64,000 bases of DNA, taken from Desulfoscipio geothermicus. GTDB lineage: Bacteria; Bacillota; Desulfotomaculia; Desulfotomaculales; Desulfallaceae. The DNA is taken from NCBI GenBank assembly GCA_016841645.1, contig JAENYS010000007.1, positions 46,546 to 110,545 of the forward strand. Direction: 5' to 3'. The notes below the pieces were generated by a model, which had not been told where the DNA came from, did not search any database, and saw nothing but the letters and a program-made list of their open reading frames with translations. Position 1 is the stretch's first letter; each line of letters opens with the position of its first letter. Positions 18,591-27,776 of this stretch are shown here, piece after piece. A program made the position numbers and the translations under genes.

Positions 18591-18619
18591 AGGTGCAAGA
18601 GACCGGGCACCTTATTTTT
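18591..18619 (+). terminator. Rho-independent terminator
   Basis: AGGTGC (18591-18596) pairs with GCACCT (18607-18612), followed by TATTTTTA. The rest of 18516-18820 is AT-rich with no ORF seen. Confidence 0.6.
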
Positions 18620-18820
18620 ATGCCTTCATCGTGTACGACACTGTTAGACAATCGCAAGTTAGTGCTAAACATGCTGCCCCTGCTGCATGTAATTTAACAA
18701 CCTGCAGAAAATATTATTGAAGGATTTATCTAAATAATCTTGAAATGTAAGGATAATTAACATGTCAGTATAATAATGTGCTGCAGCCTGTTATAAAAAC
18801 CGTTTAAAGGAGAAGCCCTA

Positions 18821-20146
18821 TTGTCCAGCATATTAATAAATAACGCGCTTATCGTTACTATGAACTCAGACCGCCAGGTGCTGCAGGGCAGCCTGTTGGT
18901 AGAAAATGACCGTATCACCGCTGTTGGCAGCATTAACCATACTGCTGACCGGGTTATTAATGCACGCGGCCAAGTGTTAATTCCCGGGTTGATCCAGACC
19001 CACGTGCACCTCTGCCAAGCACTTTTTAGAGGGCAGGCCGACGATATGCCGTTAATGGACTGGCTGCAAACCCGTATTTGGCCGCTTGAAGGGGCCCACG
19101 ACCCGGAAACCATCTATTACTCGGCTCTTTTGGGTATCGGCGAATTATTCCGGGGCGGTACCACCGCCATCATAGATATGGAGACGGTGCATCACACCGA
19201 GCACGCCTTCCAGGCTATCGCTGATACAGGTATCCGGGCCATCAGCGGCAAATGCATGATGGACTGCGGGCCTGAAGGTAGCGGTAACTTGCTGGAGAAT
19301 ACCGACACCTCCTTGCAGCAAAGCGTCGACCTGCTTGAAAAATGGCATGGCGCTGCCGGAGGCCGCCTGCTTTACGCATTCAACCCTCGTTTTGTAGTTT
19401 CCTGCAGCGAGGAACTGCTGGTGCAGGTGCGCGATTTAGCTCGCCAATACAACGTCGCAGTGCATACTCACGCTTCGGAAAACCAGGACGAAATTGCTAT
19501 TGTACAGGCCAGGCGGGGCATGCGCAACATCGTTTATTTGGATCACCTGGGACTGGCCGGCACTAACTTAATACTGGCGCATTGCATCTGGGTGGATAGC
19601 CGGGAAATAGATATATTGCGCCGCAGCGGTACCAAGGTAGCTCATTGCCCCTCCTCCAACCTCAAACTTGGCTCGGGCATAGCCCCCATACCCCAAATGA
19701 TGCAACAAGGTGTCCAAGTATCCATCGGAGCCGACGGTGCCCCTTGCAATAATAACCTGGACCAGTTTGTGGAAATGCGCACCGCAGCATTAATCCAAAA
19801 ACCGCTGCACGGGCCCACAACCATGCCGGCCTGGCAGACGTTTGAGATGGCTACACGGGGGGGAGCTGCAGCCATGGGTTTGGAGCAGCAAATTGGTTCG
19901 CTGGAAGAAGGCAAAAAAGCTGACCTTGCTTTGGTTAATTTAAACAATCTGCATTGTACGCCTGTAGACGAAAATAATATCTACAGCCAGCTGGTCTATC
20001 AGGCTAAAAGCTGCGATGTCACATTGACAATGGTTGACGGTCAGATAGTTTTTGAGAATAACCGGTTAACCACTATTGACGAGCGTAACGTGCTGTTGCA
20101 GTCTAATGACGCGATTACGCGGGTGCGCCGGCGGGCCGGGCTTTAA
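18821..20146 (+). CDS. Amidohydrolase, adenosine-type deaminase (MtaD/TrzN family)
   Basis: Zinc-dependent hydrolase of 441 residues that probably deaminates a purine nucleoside such as 5'-deoxyadenosine, 5'-methylthioadenosine or S-adenosylhomocysteine. Metal ligands: H61 and H63 in THVHL, a His in AVHTHASE near 211, HCIWV near 245, and the catalytic Asp in SIGADGAPCNN near 310. The C-terminus has the composite-barrel pattern GSLEEGKKADLALV. TTG start at 18821 with AAAGGAG upstream. It precedes selA by 80 nt and may share a transcript. Substrate cannot be fixed from sequence; 8-oxoguanine or triazine analogues are alternatives. Confidence 0.85.
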   Translation: MSSILINNALIVTMNSDRQVLQGSLLVENDRITAVGSINHTADRVINARGQVLIPGLIQTHVHLCQALFRGQADDMPLMDWLQTRIWPLEGAHDPETIYYSALLGIGELFRGGTTAIIDMETVHHTEHAFQAIADTGIRAISGKCMMDCGPEGSGNLLENTDTSLQQSVDLLEKWHGAAGGRLLYAFNPRFVVSCSEELLVQVRDLARQYNVAVHTHASENQDEIAIVQARRGMRNIVYLDHLGLAGTNLILAHCIWVDSREIDILRRSGTKVAHCPSSNLKLGSGIAPIPQMMQQGVQVSIGADGAPCNNNLDQFVEMRTAALIQKPLHGPTTMPAWQTFEMATRGGAAAMGLEQQIGSLEEGKKADLALVNLNNLHCTPVDENNIYSQLVYQAKSCDVTLTMVDGQIVFENNRLTTIDERNVLLQSNDAITRVRRRAGL

Positions 20147-20226
20147 AAAGTCATTGTAGCACTCCACTTGCGTCGTAGTCTTCACTGCCATATAATGTTT
20201 AAGATATTGATAGCAGGAGGATCTTT

Positions 20227-21660
20227 ATGTTCGATAATAACCCAAACAGCTTGTTAAGACATATACCGCCGGTGGATGAGGTGCTCAATAATTCAGTAAT
20301 AGCATCATTGACCAAGTCCGCGCCACGGCCTATAGTGCTGCAGGCAATCAGGGACACCATTACCCAATTAAGAGAGGAATTGACGACCGGTCGGCTCCCG
20401 GTACAACCCGAACTGCAGTCCAGGGATTTTTTTATGTCATTAATTGTTCAAAGGGCATTAGACCAGGCTCGCTCCCAAAATCGCCCCAAACTGCGCCAGG
20501 TGATCAATGCCTCCGGTGTCGTGCTGCATACCAACCTGGGACGGGCAGTGCTAGCTGAAAGCGCCAGGCAGGCGATTAATAACGCCGCATCGGGTTATTC
20601 CAACCTGGAAATGGACCTGTCCACCGGCAAGCGGGGCTCGCGCTACGCCCCGGTGGAACAATTACTGGCCCAGTTGACCGGCGCCGAGGCAGCGCTGGTG
20701 GTAAACAATAACGCTGCAGCTGTCCTTCTAGCGCTGAGCACTCTGGCCAACGGCCGGGAAGTAATTGTTTCCCGGGGTCAACTGGTGGAAATCGGAGGCT
20801 CCTTTCGCATACCCGACGTGATGGCCCAGAGCGGTTCCCGCTTGGTGGAAGTGGGGACCACCAATAAAACTTATCCAACAGACTACCAAAGGGCCATCAC
20901 GCCGGAAACGGCTTTATTACTGCATGTACATACCAGCAACTACCGCATTGTTGGTTTTACCAGGGAAACAACCACCGCCGAGCTGGTTGACCTGAGCCGG
21001 ACCAGTAAACTGCCGGTGATGTCCGACCTTGGCAGCGGCTCACTGATTGACCTGAGCGTTTACGGGCTTCCTGCAGAGCCTACCGTCCAGCAGGTAGTCA
21101 AAGACGGTACCGATGTGGTCACCTTTTCCGGAGACAAACTGCTTGGCGGCCCTCAGGCAGGTATCATTGTGGGGAAAAAAGATTACATAGACCGCATGAA
21201 AAAGAACCCGCTCACTAGAGCGGTGCGTATTGATAAATTTACCGTAGCCGCTCTGGAAGCCACCCTGCGGGAGTACATTGACTCCAAAACAGCCTGGCAG
21301 CGCATCCCCACTCTAGGTATGCTCTCAGCAGACATCAACATTTTAAAGCTAAGAGCGGACTCCTTAACCGAGAAGCTGACCGCGGCAGCCGGTGACCGGG
21401 CCTTATGCACTCCGATACAAACATTTTCTGCCGTGGGAGGAGGAGCGCTGCCCACCGCCGGTTTACCTTCCTGGGGAGTAGAAGTTGTCCCCCGGGGCAT
21501 GACTGTTTTAGAACTGGCCGGCAGGCTGCGGGAGGAACAGCCTGCAATAATCGGCAGGCTGCAGGATGAGAAATTACTATTGGATTTGCGCACTATTTTA
21601 CCAGGCGAGGAAAGTGTCTTAGTAAAAGTGCTGGCTGGATTGCTCAAGGGAGGTGCCTAA
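20227..21660 (+). CDS. selA: L-seryl-tRNA(Sec) selenium transferase
   Basis: PLP enzyme converting seryl-tRNA(Sec) to selenocysteyl-tRNA(Sec). 477 residues, standard for SelA. Signatures: [20 protein letters not shown] at about 95-115, the [18 protein letters not shown] loop, and the PLP lysine K304 in [17 protein letters not shown] lies 7 nt before the ATG. selB begins 2 nt after its stop and its ribosome binding site lies inside selA. Its presence makes selenoprotein decoding expected, and two selenoprotein genes are found in this window. Confidence 0.97.
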   Translation: MFDNNPNSLLRHIPPVDEVLNNSVIASLTKSAPRPIVLQAIRDTITQLREELTTGRLPVQPELQSRDFFMSLIVQRALDQARSQNRPKLRQVINASGVVLHTNLGRAVLAESARQAINNAASGYSNLEMDLSTGKRGSRYAPVEQLLAQLTGAEAALVVNNNAAAVLLALSTLANGREVIVSRGQLVEIGGSFRIPDVMAQSGSRLVEVGTTNKTYPTDYQRAITPETALLLHVHTSNYRIVGFTRETTTAELVDLSRTSKLPVMSDLGSGSLIDLSVYGLPAEPTVQQVVKDGTDVVTFSGDKLLGGPQAGIIVGKKDYIDRMKKNPLTRAVRIDKFTVAALEATLREYIDSKTAWQRIPTLGMLSADINILKLRADSLTEKLTAAAGDRALCTPIQTFSAVGGGALPTAGLPSWGVEVVPRGMTVLELAGRLREEQPAIIGRLQDEKLLLDLRTILPGEESVLVKVLAGLLKGGA

Positions 21661-21662
21661 AA

Positions 21663-23603
21663 ATAAAACATATCATTATCGGCACGGCAGGTCACGTAGA
21701 TCATGGCAAAACGGTGCTTATCAAGGCGCTGACCGGCTTGGACACCGACCGTCTCAAAGAAGAAAAAGAACGGGGCATATCCATTGAATTGGGTTTTGCC
21801 TATCTTAAGCTGGCCAACGGGCAAACCGCAGGCATTATTGATGTACCCGGCCACGAAAGATTTATTAAAAACATGCTGGCCGGGGTGGGTGGTATAGATA
21901 TTGTTTTACTGGTAATCGCCGCTGACGAAGGGGTTATGCCCCAAACCAGAGAACACCTGGATATTATCCAACTGCTCAATGTTAACCGTGGTGTCGTGGT
22001 GATCACTAAAAAAGATCTGGTGGATGAAGATTGGCTGGAGATGGTTACCGAAGATATCCGCGATTTTATCAAAGGTACCGTAATGGAAAATGCACCGCTG
22101 GTAAGCGTATCCGCCGTCAAGGGTGATGGAATGAACGAGCTGCTGCAGGTGATCAATCAACTGGCCGCCGAAAGCGAAATACAGACAGGAAAATATACCG
22201 GACCACCTCGCCTGCCCATAGACAGGGTTTTCACCATCACGGGCTTTGGTACCGTAGCCACAGGCACTCTGCTTTCAGGGGCAATAAACACAGGCGATAA
22301 CCTGCAGATTTATCCGGCCGGCGGGATATACCGGGTGCGCAATATCCAGGTACACGGTCACAAGGTTTCAACTGCCGAAGCAGGCCAACGAGTTGCCATT
22401 AACTTATCCGGACTGGAAATCGGAGAACTTGATCGCGGTCAGGTACTGGCTGCCCAGGGCAGCCTACAGCCCACTCACAGGTTGGATGTGAAATTACAGT
22501 TTTTAAAAAGCGCACCCAAACCATTAAAACACCGGGCGAGAGTGCGGGTTTATTTGGGCACGGCTGAAATATTGGGCCGGGTAATCCTGCTTGACCGCGA
22601 AGAACTGGAGCCGGGCGCTGAGACCTATATTCAGCTGCAATTGGAAGAACCGGTAGCGGCAGCCAGGGGTGATCACCTGGTGATCCGCTCCTATTCGCCC
22701 ATGCGTACCACCGGAGGAGGTGTGGTTGTCGATCCTACCGCTATCAAGCACAAGCGCTACCGGGAAGAGATCATCAAAGCGCTGAAAACTGCAGAGAAGG
22801 GGACCCCCGCCGAGCTACTGGAGCAATTTCTGGCCGCGAACGCCCGCCTATGCACTTCGGCCGATCTAGCCACAGGCACCGGTTTGACTGTGGAAACGGT
22901 AACGGGCGCACTGCGTGAGTTGCTCGACCGGGGACATGCGGTTGAATTGCTTTCTGAAGGAGAAAAGACTTATCTCTCTGTCCAGGTAATGGTCAAATGG
23001 GAGGATAAAATCAAACAAGCTCTGTCCGAATATCACCAAAAATATCCCTTGCGAGATGGATATCCCAAAGAAGAGCTGCGCTCCCGGTTTTTTCCAGCTC
23101 TGAGCAACAAACATTTTCAGATGCTGCTGACGGGCCTGGAGCATACCGGCAGCCTGGACTTACGGGCCAACAGCGTAGCCATCGGCGGCTTTACGCCCCA
23201 GCCCGGTTCCGACCAAAGCACCGCTATAAAGCGGCTGGAGAAAATTTTCTTGGCCAACCCTTACCAACCCCCGGGCTGGAGCGAAGCAGTCCAGGAAGCG
23301 GGTATAACCAAGGACGATCAGGAGATATTGAACTATCTTCTAAACCGGGGCCCACTGGTGAAAGTAGCGGATGGTATGTTCTTCCACCAGTGGGCACTGG
23401 CAGAAATAACTGCACTGGTAAAAAACCACCTGTCCGAAAAAGGAGAATTACTACTGGGCGAATTAAGGGACTTACTGCAAACCTCCCGCAAATACGCGCT
23501 GCCGCTACTGGAGTACATGGACCGAGAAAAAATTACCCGCCGGGTGGGTGACAAGCGCGTGGCGGGCAGGGCATTGTCTGCAATAGGAAAAGCGGATCAT
23601 TAA
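21663..23603 (+). CDS. selB: Selenocysteine-specific elongation factor SelB (ATA start)
   Basis: GTPase that delivers Sec-tRNA to UGA codons marked by a SECIS hairpin. 646 residues: EF-Tu-like domains 1-3, then C-terminal winged-helix domains from about 380 that bind the SECIS. The P-loop GHVDHGKT is at residues 10-17 and the switch motif DVPGHERF near 60. The first ATG/GTG/TTG in frame is GTG 21714, after the P-loop, so it cannot be the start. ATA at 21663 gives the N-terminus [14 protein letters not shown] expected of SelB and is 7 nt after the strong site GGGAGGTG (21648-21655). Either ATA is used or a base error hides an ATG. Confidence 0.93.
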   Translation: MKHIIIGTAGHVDHGKTVLIKALTGLDTDRLKEEKERGISIELGFAYLKLANGQTAGIIDVPGHERFIKNMLAGVGGIDIVLLVIAADEGVMPQTREHLDIIQLLNVNRGVVVITKKDLVDEDWLEMVTEDIRDFIKGTVMENAPLVSVSAVKGDGMNELLQVINQLAAESEIQTGKYTGPPRLPIDRVFTITGFGTVATGTLLSGAINTGDNLQIYPAGGIYRVRNIQVHGHKVSTAEAGQRVAINLSGLEIGELDRGQVLAAQGSLQPTHRLDVKLQFLKSAPKPLKHRARVRVYLGTAEILGRVILLDREELEPGAETYIQLQLEEPVAAARGDHLVIRSYSPMRTTGGGVVVDPTAIKHKRYREEIIKALKTAEKGTPAELLEQFLAANARLCTSADLATGTGLTVETVTGALRELLDRGHAVELLSEGEKTYLSVQVMVKWEDKIKQALSEYHQKYPLRDGYPKEELRSRFFPALSNKHFQMLLTGLEHTGSLDLRANSVAIGGFTPQPGSDQSTAIKRLEKIFLANPYQPPGWSEAVQEAGITKDDQEILNYLLNRGPLVKVADGMFFHQWALAEITALVKNHLSEKGELLLGELRDLLQTSRKYALPLLEYMDREKITRRVGDKRVAGRALSAIGKADH

Positions 23604-23634
23604 TGGATAAACCGTACAAAGGAGTGGTTTTATA

Positions 23635-24753
23635 TTGCCTGATTTGGCAAAGCTTATCCAGCAGGAAATTGAGACAAGCGGCCCCATAACCTTTGCCCGG
23701 TTCATGGAGCAGGCCCTTTACCATCCTCAACTGGGTTATTATAAATCACCGGGTACCAAAATTGGCCGCGCCGGCGACTTTTACACCGCACCCACCGTAA
23801 ACCCGCTGTTCGGAGCCATGCTGGCCCGCCAGCTTTACCAAATGTGGGGTTGGGCCGGCCATCCGGATAAATGGGTGGTGGTTGAATACGGCCCCGGAAC
23901 CGGCATACTGGCCCGGGACATAACCGCCGCCTTGCGCCAAAACCACCCCGATTTATATACTGTACTGGTCTACTATTTAATCGAAATCAGCGATGCGTTA
24001 AAAAAAGTTCAGCAACAGACACTTGCTACAAGCGAACTGGTGGAAATAAATAAATTTAACTGGATCGACAGCCTTGCGAGAATAGGACCGGGATACATAG
24101 AGAATGGCTGCGTATTAGCCAATGAATTAGTGGACGCCTTCCCGGTGCACCTAGTCAAGCAAAGCGATAGCGAGCTTCAGGAACTTTACGTGGGTCTAAG
24201 AGGCGGGAAAGACGACATCGCATTTACCCTGGTGGCAGGACCATTGTCCACACCGGAACTGGCTGAATACTTCAGTATACAAAACGTGCACCTAGAAAAA
24301 GACCAGCAGGCCGAAGTCAACCTGCAGGCCCGCGAGTGGTTGGCAGCAGTATCCTCCCATCTAAAGCATGGCTACTTGATAACTATCGACTATGGTACCA
24401 CTTCAGAAGAACTTTACGCCGCTCATCGCTTTGACGGCACCCTGCGCTGTTTTTACAAACACCGGCTGGTGGATGACCCGTTAATTAACATCGGCGGCCA
24501 GGATATCACAGCCCACGTTAATTTTTCCATTTTAATTACCTGGGGCGAACAACTAGGGCTGCATAAAAAAGATCTAACAAACCAGCCACAATTTTTATTA
24601 AACCTCGGCATTTTGGATATTCTGCAAAAACAACCGGACTACACCCAAAACCCGGACTTCGTAAAAATAAACTCCGCAATCAAACAACTGGTGCTGCCCG
24701 GCGGAATGGGCGGTATTTTCAAGGTGCTTGTTCAGGAAAAAGGTGTGTCATAA
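23635..24753 (+). CDS. MidA/NDUFAF7-type SAM-dependent methyltransferase
   Basis: Class I SAM methyltransferase of 372 residues. MidA/NDUFAF7 proteins methylate arginine residues of partner proteins (complex I subunit in mitochondria); the bacterial substrate is unknown. Signatures: GYYKSPGTKIGRAGDFYTAP near the N-terminus, the SAM-binding VEYGPGTGILARDI near 85, and ANELVDAFPVHLV near 162. TTG start at 23635 with GGAG upstream, 31 nt after selB, so probably the third gene of selA-selB-midA. Confidence 0.88.
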   Translation: MPDLAKLIQQEIETSGPITFARFMEQALYHPQLGYYKSPGTKIGRAGDFYTAPTVNPLFGAMLARQLYQMWGWAGHPDKWVVVEYGPGTGILARDITAALRQNHPDLYTVLVYYLIEISDALKKVQQQTLATSELVEINKFNWIDSLARIGPGYIENGCVLANELVDAFPVHLVKQSDSELQELYVGLRGGKDDIAFTLVAGPLSTPELAEYFSIQNVHLEKDQQAEVNLQAREWLAAVSSHLKHGYLITIDYGTTSEELYAAHRFDGTLRCFYKHRLVDDPLINIGGQDITAHVNFSILITWGEQLGLHKKDLTNQPQFLLNLGILDILQKQPDYTQNPDFVKINSAIKQLVLPGGMGGIFKVLVQEKGVS

Positions 24754-24815
24754 GTTAAAAATATGTATTTAACCAGACCTGGCCGGGCAAAATAAGGGCA
24801 GGAGGTGATGAACTC

Positions 24816-24995
24816 TTGTCAAGTATAAATAGCTCATCCAATTCTAACTCAAGCTCTAGCTCCAGCTCAAACGATTGGTGCGAAATCCAAACTGCCAAGA
24901 AAAACGATTCGTTAGAATCGGAATCCTCACTGGAAGAATCCGAAAAATCAATGGATAGCCTAGAATCGGAAGCTAATAGTTCGGAGAACTCATAA
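24816..24995 (+). CDS. Serine-rich miniprotein
   Basis: 59 residues, TTG start, with a textbook site GGAGGTGA (24801-24808) 7 nt upstream. The first 18 residues are almost only Ser and Asn, followed by DWCEIQTAKK and then an acidic Ser/Glu repeat region (SLESESSLEESEKS). It is low-complexity, acidic and carries one cysteine. A terminator lies 35 nt downstream. I recognise no family; low-complexity Ser/Glu proteins of this size are known as spore or surface proteins, but that is only analogy. A longer antisense frame here is rejected because it has no ribosome binding site. Confidence 0.6.
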   Translation: MSSINSSSNSNSSSSSSSNDWCEIQTAKKNDSLESESSLEESEKSMDSLESEANSSENS

Positions 24996-25029
24996 TTTTT
25001 TAGCCATGACAAATGAATAAAAAACGTTT

Positions 25030-25053
25030 AACGGGGCCGCAGGCCCCGTTTTT
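25030..25053 (+). terminator. Rho-independent terminator
   Basis: A 9-bp perfect stem AACGGGGCC (25030-25038) with GGCCCCGTT (25042-25050), 3-nt loop, T-rich tail. It ends the selA-selB-midA-miniprotein region. Confidence 0.9.
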
Positions 25054-25150
25054 CCGTATCCGGATAACATACCGGAATATAGACGTCATCTCTTTAGTAT
25101 TATAAAATAAGGTAAAACCTTTACATAAATATTTTTTCGGAGGTGATAGT

Positions 25151-25633
25151 ATGCATGTTTTTGCAATGATTCTGGCTGTACTATTTTTCATCGTCGGGCT
25201 GGCCGGATCGTTTTTGCCCGTGATACCGGGGGCAATATTAATTTGGTTAGGTATGCTGGTTTATGGTATCCTAACCAAATTTGCCACTCTGAGCACTGCT
25301 TTCTTTATCGGGCAGGCCCTGGCAGCAGCCCTGGTATACATCGTGGACTACCTGGCCGGTGCTTACGGGGCCAAAAGATATGGTGGATCCCGGTATTCCG
25401 TTTACGGCAGTATCATCGGCACCATTGTAGGCATAATTCTCCTGGGTCCAGCCGGCATCATCTTCGGTCCATTTGCAGGAGCCATCATCGGGGAATTGCT
25501 GAACCAAAAACCACCGGACATAGCCTTTAAAATTGGTGTTGGTACGCTGCTGGGCCTGCTAAGCGGTACCATCATCAAGCTGGCCATTCAATTTATTATG
25601 ATTATGTGGTTTTTCTGGGCCCTTTACTATTAG
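25151..25633 (+). CDS. DUF456 membrane protein
   Basis: 160 residues with four to five hydrophobic segments and the glycine-rich signature of DUF456: LAGSFLPVIPGAILIWLGML at the N-terminus and GPAGIIFGPFAGAIIGELL in the middle. Function of the family is unknown; the repeated Gly-rich segments suggest an oligomeric membrane protein. GGAGGTGAT precedes the ATG. Monocistronic between two terminator/promoter regions. Confidence 0.85.
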   Translation: MHVFAMILAVLFFIVGLAGSFLPVIPGAILIWLGMLVYGILTKFATLSTAFFIGQALAAALVYIVDYLAGAYGAKRYGGSRYSVYGSIIGTIVGIILLGPAGIIFGPFAGAIIGELLNQKPPDIAFKIGVGTLLGLLSGTIIKLAIQFIMIMWFFWALYY

Positions 25634-25868
25634 GAAAGCACAGGGACGGCTCAGTTCTCTCTTCAAGCAGCAGCGAAGCCTCTCAACAAATTGCTGCAGT
25701 TTATAGCCAATATATGACCTGGTTGTCAGGTCAGTCACAGCCTTAATTAAATAAAGGATTAATTGATTAGCAACGTAAACAACCGGGTCACCATATTTAC
25801 CCCCTGCCGGTTATAATAGTCAGATATAGCACACAGGCTTGACTCTTTTGAATATTCTTAATGCTGCA

Positions 25869-25896
25869 TTGACAAAGAGTTCCACTTTGTTATATC
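25869..25896 (+). promoter_or_regulatory. Sigma-A type promoter for UspA gene 1
   Basis: TTGACA at 25869-25874, 16-nt spacer, TATATC at 25891-25896, about 35 nt before the UspA start codon. Confidence 0.5.
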
Positions 25897-25931
25897 ATAA
25901 GTAAACTTCTTACTAATTGGAGGCTTAAACC

Positions 25932-26369
25932 ATGTATAAAACAATTCTAGTCCCTCTAGATGGCTCTGCTCCCTCATTGGATGCAGCGAAGCATGCTGTA
26001 AAAATTGCCACTAGTTTTGACGCAAAAGTGACTTTTTTACACATACTCCCAAACTTGGCTAGTTACATAAACCTTCCTCGTTTATATGCTGCAGATAGCT
26101 ACAACCAACTGCTTGAAGAATTCAATGCCCAGGGTGAAACTATCTTCGATAATGCAATCAAGGAAATTGATACACAGGGTATAACCATCGATAAAAAACT
26201 GGTACCAGGCGATCCTGCCCAAAAAATTGTTGAGGAGAGCTATGAAGGACAGTATGATTTGATTGTCATGGGTAGTCGTGGTCTTAGCGGAGTTCAGGAT
26301 TTCCTAATGGGCAGCGTAAGCAGCCGTGTTTCCAAACACGCTCCGTGCCCAGTGTTAATAGTCAGGTAG
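25932..26369 (+). CDS. Universal stress protein UspA family, copy 1
   Basis: Cytoplasmic alpha/beta nucleotide-binding stress protein of 145 residues. The N-terminal KTILVPLDGSAPSLDAA and the C-terminal ATP-binding motif G-x2-G-x9-G-S (GSRGLSGVQDFLMGSVSS) are both present, so it should bind ATP. TTGGAGG upstream of the ATG. A paralogue about 1.2 kb downstream shares the same ending (SNRV/SSRV...KHAPCPVLVVR), pointing to duplication around rnhA. Confidence 0.93.
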   Translation: MYKTILVPLDGSAPSLDAAKHAVKIATSFDAKVTFLHILPNLASYINLPRLYAADSYNQLLEEFNAQGETIFDNAIKEIDTQGITIDKKLVPGDPAQKIVEESYEGQYDLIVMGSRGLSGVQDFLMGSVSSRVSKHAPCPVLIVR

Positions 26370-26416
26370 ATAGTAAAAGCAACACCGTGCTACAATTTAC
26401 TTTTTAAAAAATTCTC

Positions 26417-26463
26417 CAAGCAGGCAAAGTGAATGATTAAACAACACACGCTTTACCTGCTTG
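26417..26463. terminator. Bidirectional terminator between UspA 1 and rnhA
   Basis: CAAGCAGGCAAAG (26417-26429) pairs with CTTTACCTGCTTG (26451-26463) with one mismatch, between convergent genes. Confidence 0.6.
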
Positions 26464-26484
26464 TTCCTTGGTAATACACCGCTA

Positions 26485-26943
26485 TCAAGCAGGGTTGTCA
26501 GGTAACCGGGAACAATTTTTTATCGCGTTAACAGCCAGTCTGTCACAACGGTTATTATATTCGTTATCCGCATGTCCTTTTACCCACACCCACCGAACCT
26601 GATGGCCTTCGACCAATTGCAGTAACCTTTTCCACAAATCAACATTTTTAGCCTCTTCTTTACTATTGCGCATCCAACCGTTTAACCGCCACTTGGTTAC
26701 CCAACCTTTGGTAATGGCATCAACCACATATTTACTATCCGAGTATATAGTAACCCGGCAGGGTTCATTCAGGCTTTCCAACCCTTTAATTACCGACATC
26801 AGCTCCATGCGGTTATTAGTGGTATTTTCATAAGCGCCGGCCAATTCTTTTTCATGAATACCATATTTTAGTACCGTGCCGTACCCTCCGGGCCCGGGAT
26901 TGCCACTGCAAGCCCCGTCCGTATATATTTCCACTTCCTTCAT
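26485..26943 (-). CDS. rnhA: Ribonuclease HI
   Basis: Cleaves the RNA strand of RNA-DNA hybrids. About 152 residues, standard. Catalytic acids: D9 in IYTDGACSGNPGPGG, the Glu in NRMELMSV, the Asp in IYSDSKYVV and the Asp in RCDRLA, with the metal-handling His in GHADNEYNN. ATG at 26943 is preferred over GTG at 26955; the sequence AAAGGTGGGTGAG provides the ribosome binding site. The only minus-strand gene in this stretch. Confidence 0.95.
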   Translation of the reverse strand: MKEVEIYTDGACSGNPGPGGYGTVLKYGIHEKELAGAYENTTNNRMELMSVIKGLESLNEPCRVTIYSDSKYVVDAITKGWVTKWRLNGWMRNSKEEAKNVDLWKRLLQLVEGHQVRWVWVKGHADNEYNNRCDRLAVNAIKNCSRLPDNPA

Positions 26944-27129
26944 TATCTCACCCACCTTTACTACTCAATACAAACCTGCCTGCATGCAGGGCACTAAGAC
27001 CATCACGCAGGTAATTTTATCATACCTGTTATTTACTGGCAATAACTTCAGCCATTTTAGTTTTTTGTCGTATAAAGCAAATTAACTATTGATCAGCTTG
27101 GCTTAAAGATTAGAAGGACGTCCGGTATA

Positions 27130-27158
27130 TTGTATAATTAACTAAAATGATGTATAAT
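27130..27158 (+). promoter_or_regulatory. Sigma-A type promoter for UspA gene 2
   Basis: TTGTAT at 27130-27135, 17-nt spacer, perfect TATAAT at 27153-27158, about 35 nt before the start codon. Confidence 0.6.
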
Positions 27159-27192
27159 AATTACAAATATTCACACAAGGAATGATTGAAGG

Positions 27193-27627
27193 ATGTTTAA
27201 AAAGATCTTGGTCCCCCTGGATGGCTCGCCTCCTGCTACTGCTGCAGCAAAGCATGGAATACAAATCGCCGCAAAGTTTGACGCAGAGGTTATTTTTTTC
27301 CATGTCTGCCCCAATTTAAATTTTATGAATGAATTTAGTATACATGCAGCTATTGATTACACACAGCTAAAGGAAGAATTTACTCTGCAGGGCGAAAAAA
27401 TATTGGCGAATGCCTTGTTGAAATACGCGGACACAGATTTAACCATTCACAAAAAACTAGTGTGGGGCTACCCCTCCGAGGAGATTATACGAGAGGCCAA
27501 AGAGGGAGGATACGATTTAATTGTCACGGGCAGCCGCGGCCTGAGTGCCATTAAGGGTTACCTGATGGGCAGCGTAAGCAACCGGGTTACAAAACATGCC
27601 CCGTGCCCGGTATTGGTAGTTAGATAG
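27193..27627 (+). CDS. Universal stress protein UspA family, copy 2
   Basis: 144-residue paralogue of the protein at 25932. Same N-terminal KKILVPLDGSPPATAAA and C-terminal nucleotide-binding GSRGLSAIKGYLMGSVSN. The central helical region differs from copy 1, so the two may sense different conditions. Its own promoter upstream and terminator downstream make it monocistronic. Confidence 0.93.
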   Translation: MFKKILVPLDGSPPATAAAKHGIQIAAKFDAEVIFFHVCPNLNFMNEFSIHAAIDYTQLKEEFTLQGEKILANALLKYADTDLTIHKKLVWGYPSEEIIREAKEGGYDLIVTGSRGLSAIKGYLMGSVSNRVTKHAPCPVLVVR

Positions 27628-27711
27628 AAAGTGTTTTATCCATATGGATAAGTCCATATTGTTTTTATAGCCGGGATATATTACAATACAATAGTACTAG
27701 TCAAATTGGTT

Positions 27712-27745
27712 TTCGGCCTGAATTGGCCGGAATTTTTATTTTTTT
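27712..27745 (+). terminator. Rho-independent terminator upstream of purL
   Basis: CGGCC (27714-27718) with GGCCG (27725-27729), extended by an outer TT/AA pair, followed by a long T-rich tail. It may end the UspA transcript or act as a leader attenuator of purL; no purine-riboswitch fold was recognised. Confidence 0.6.
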
Positions 27746-27776
27746 AACACCGCATAAAACCTGGAGGTGTGAATAC

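Noticed and set aside
20147..23640. selC (tRNA-Sec) or selD near selA-selB
   Set aside because: Intergenic gaps are too short and no 90-nt cloverleaf with a long variable arm is visible; they must lie elsewhere.
24755..25012. Antisense ORF of 85 codons with a Glu-Leu repeat
   Set aside because: It is the complement of the serine codons of the plus-strand miniprotein, which has a perfect ribosome binding site; the antisense frame has none.
27628..27776. Purine riboswitch in the purL leader
   Set aside because: Only a terminator-type hairpin is recognisable; the three-way junction core sequences are not seen.
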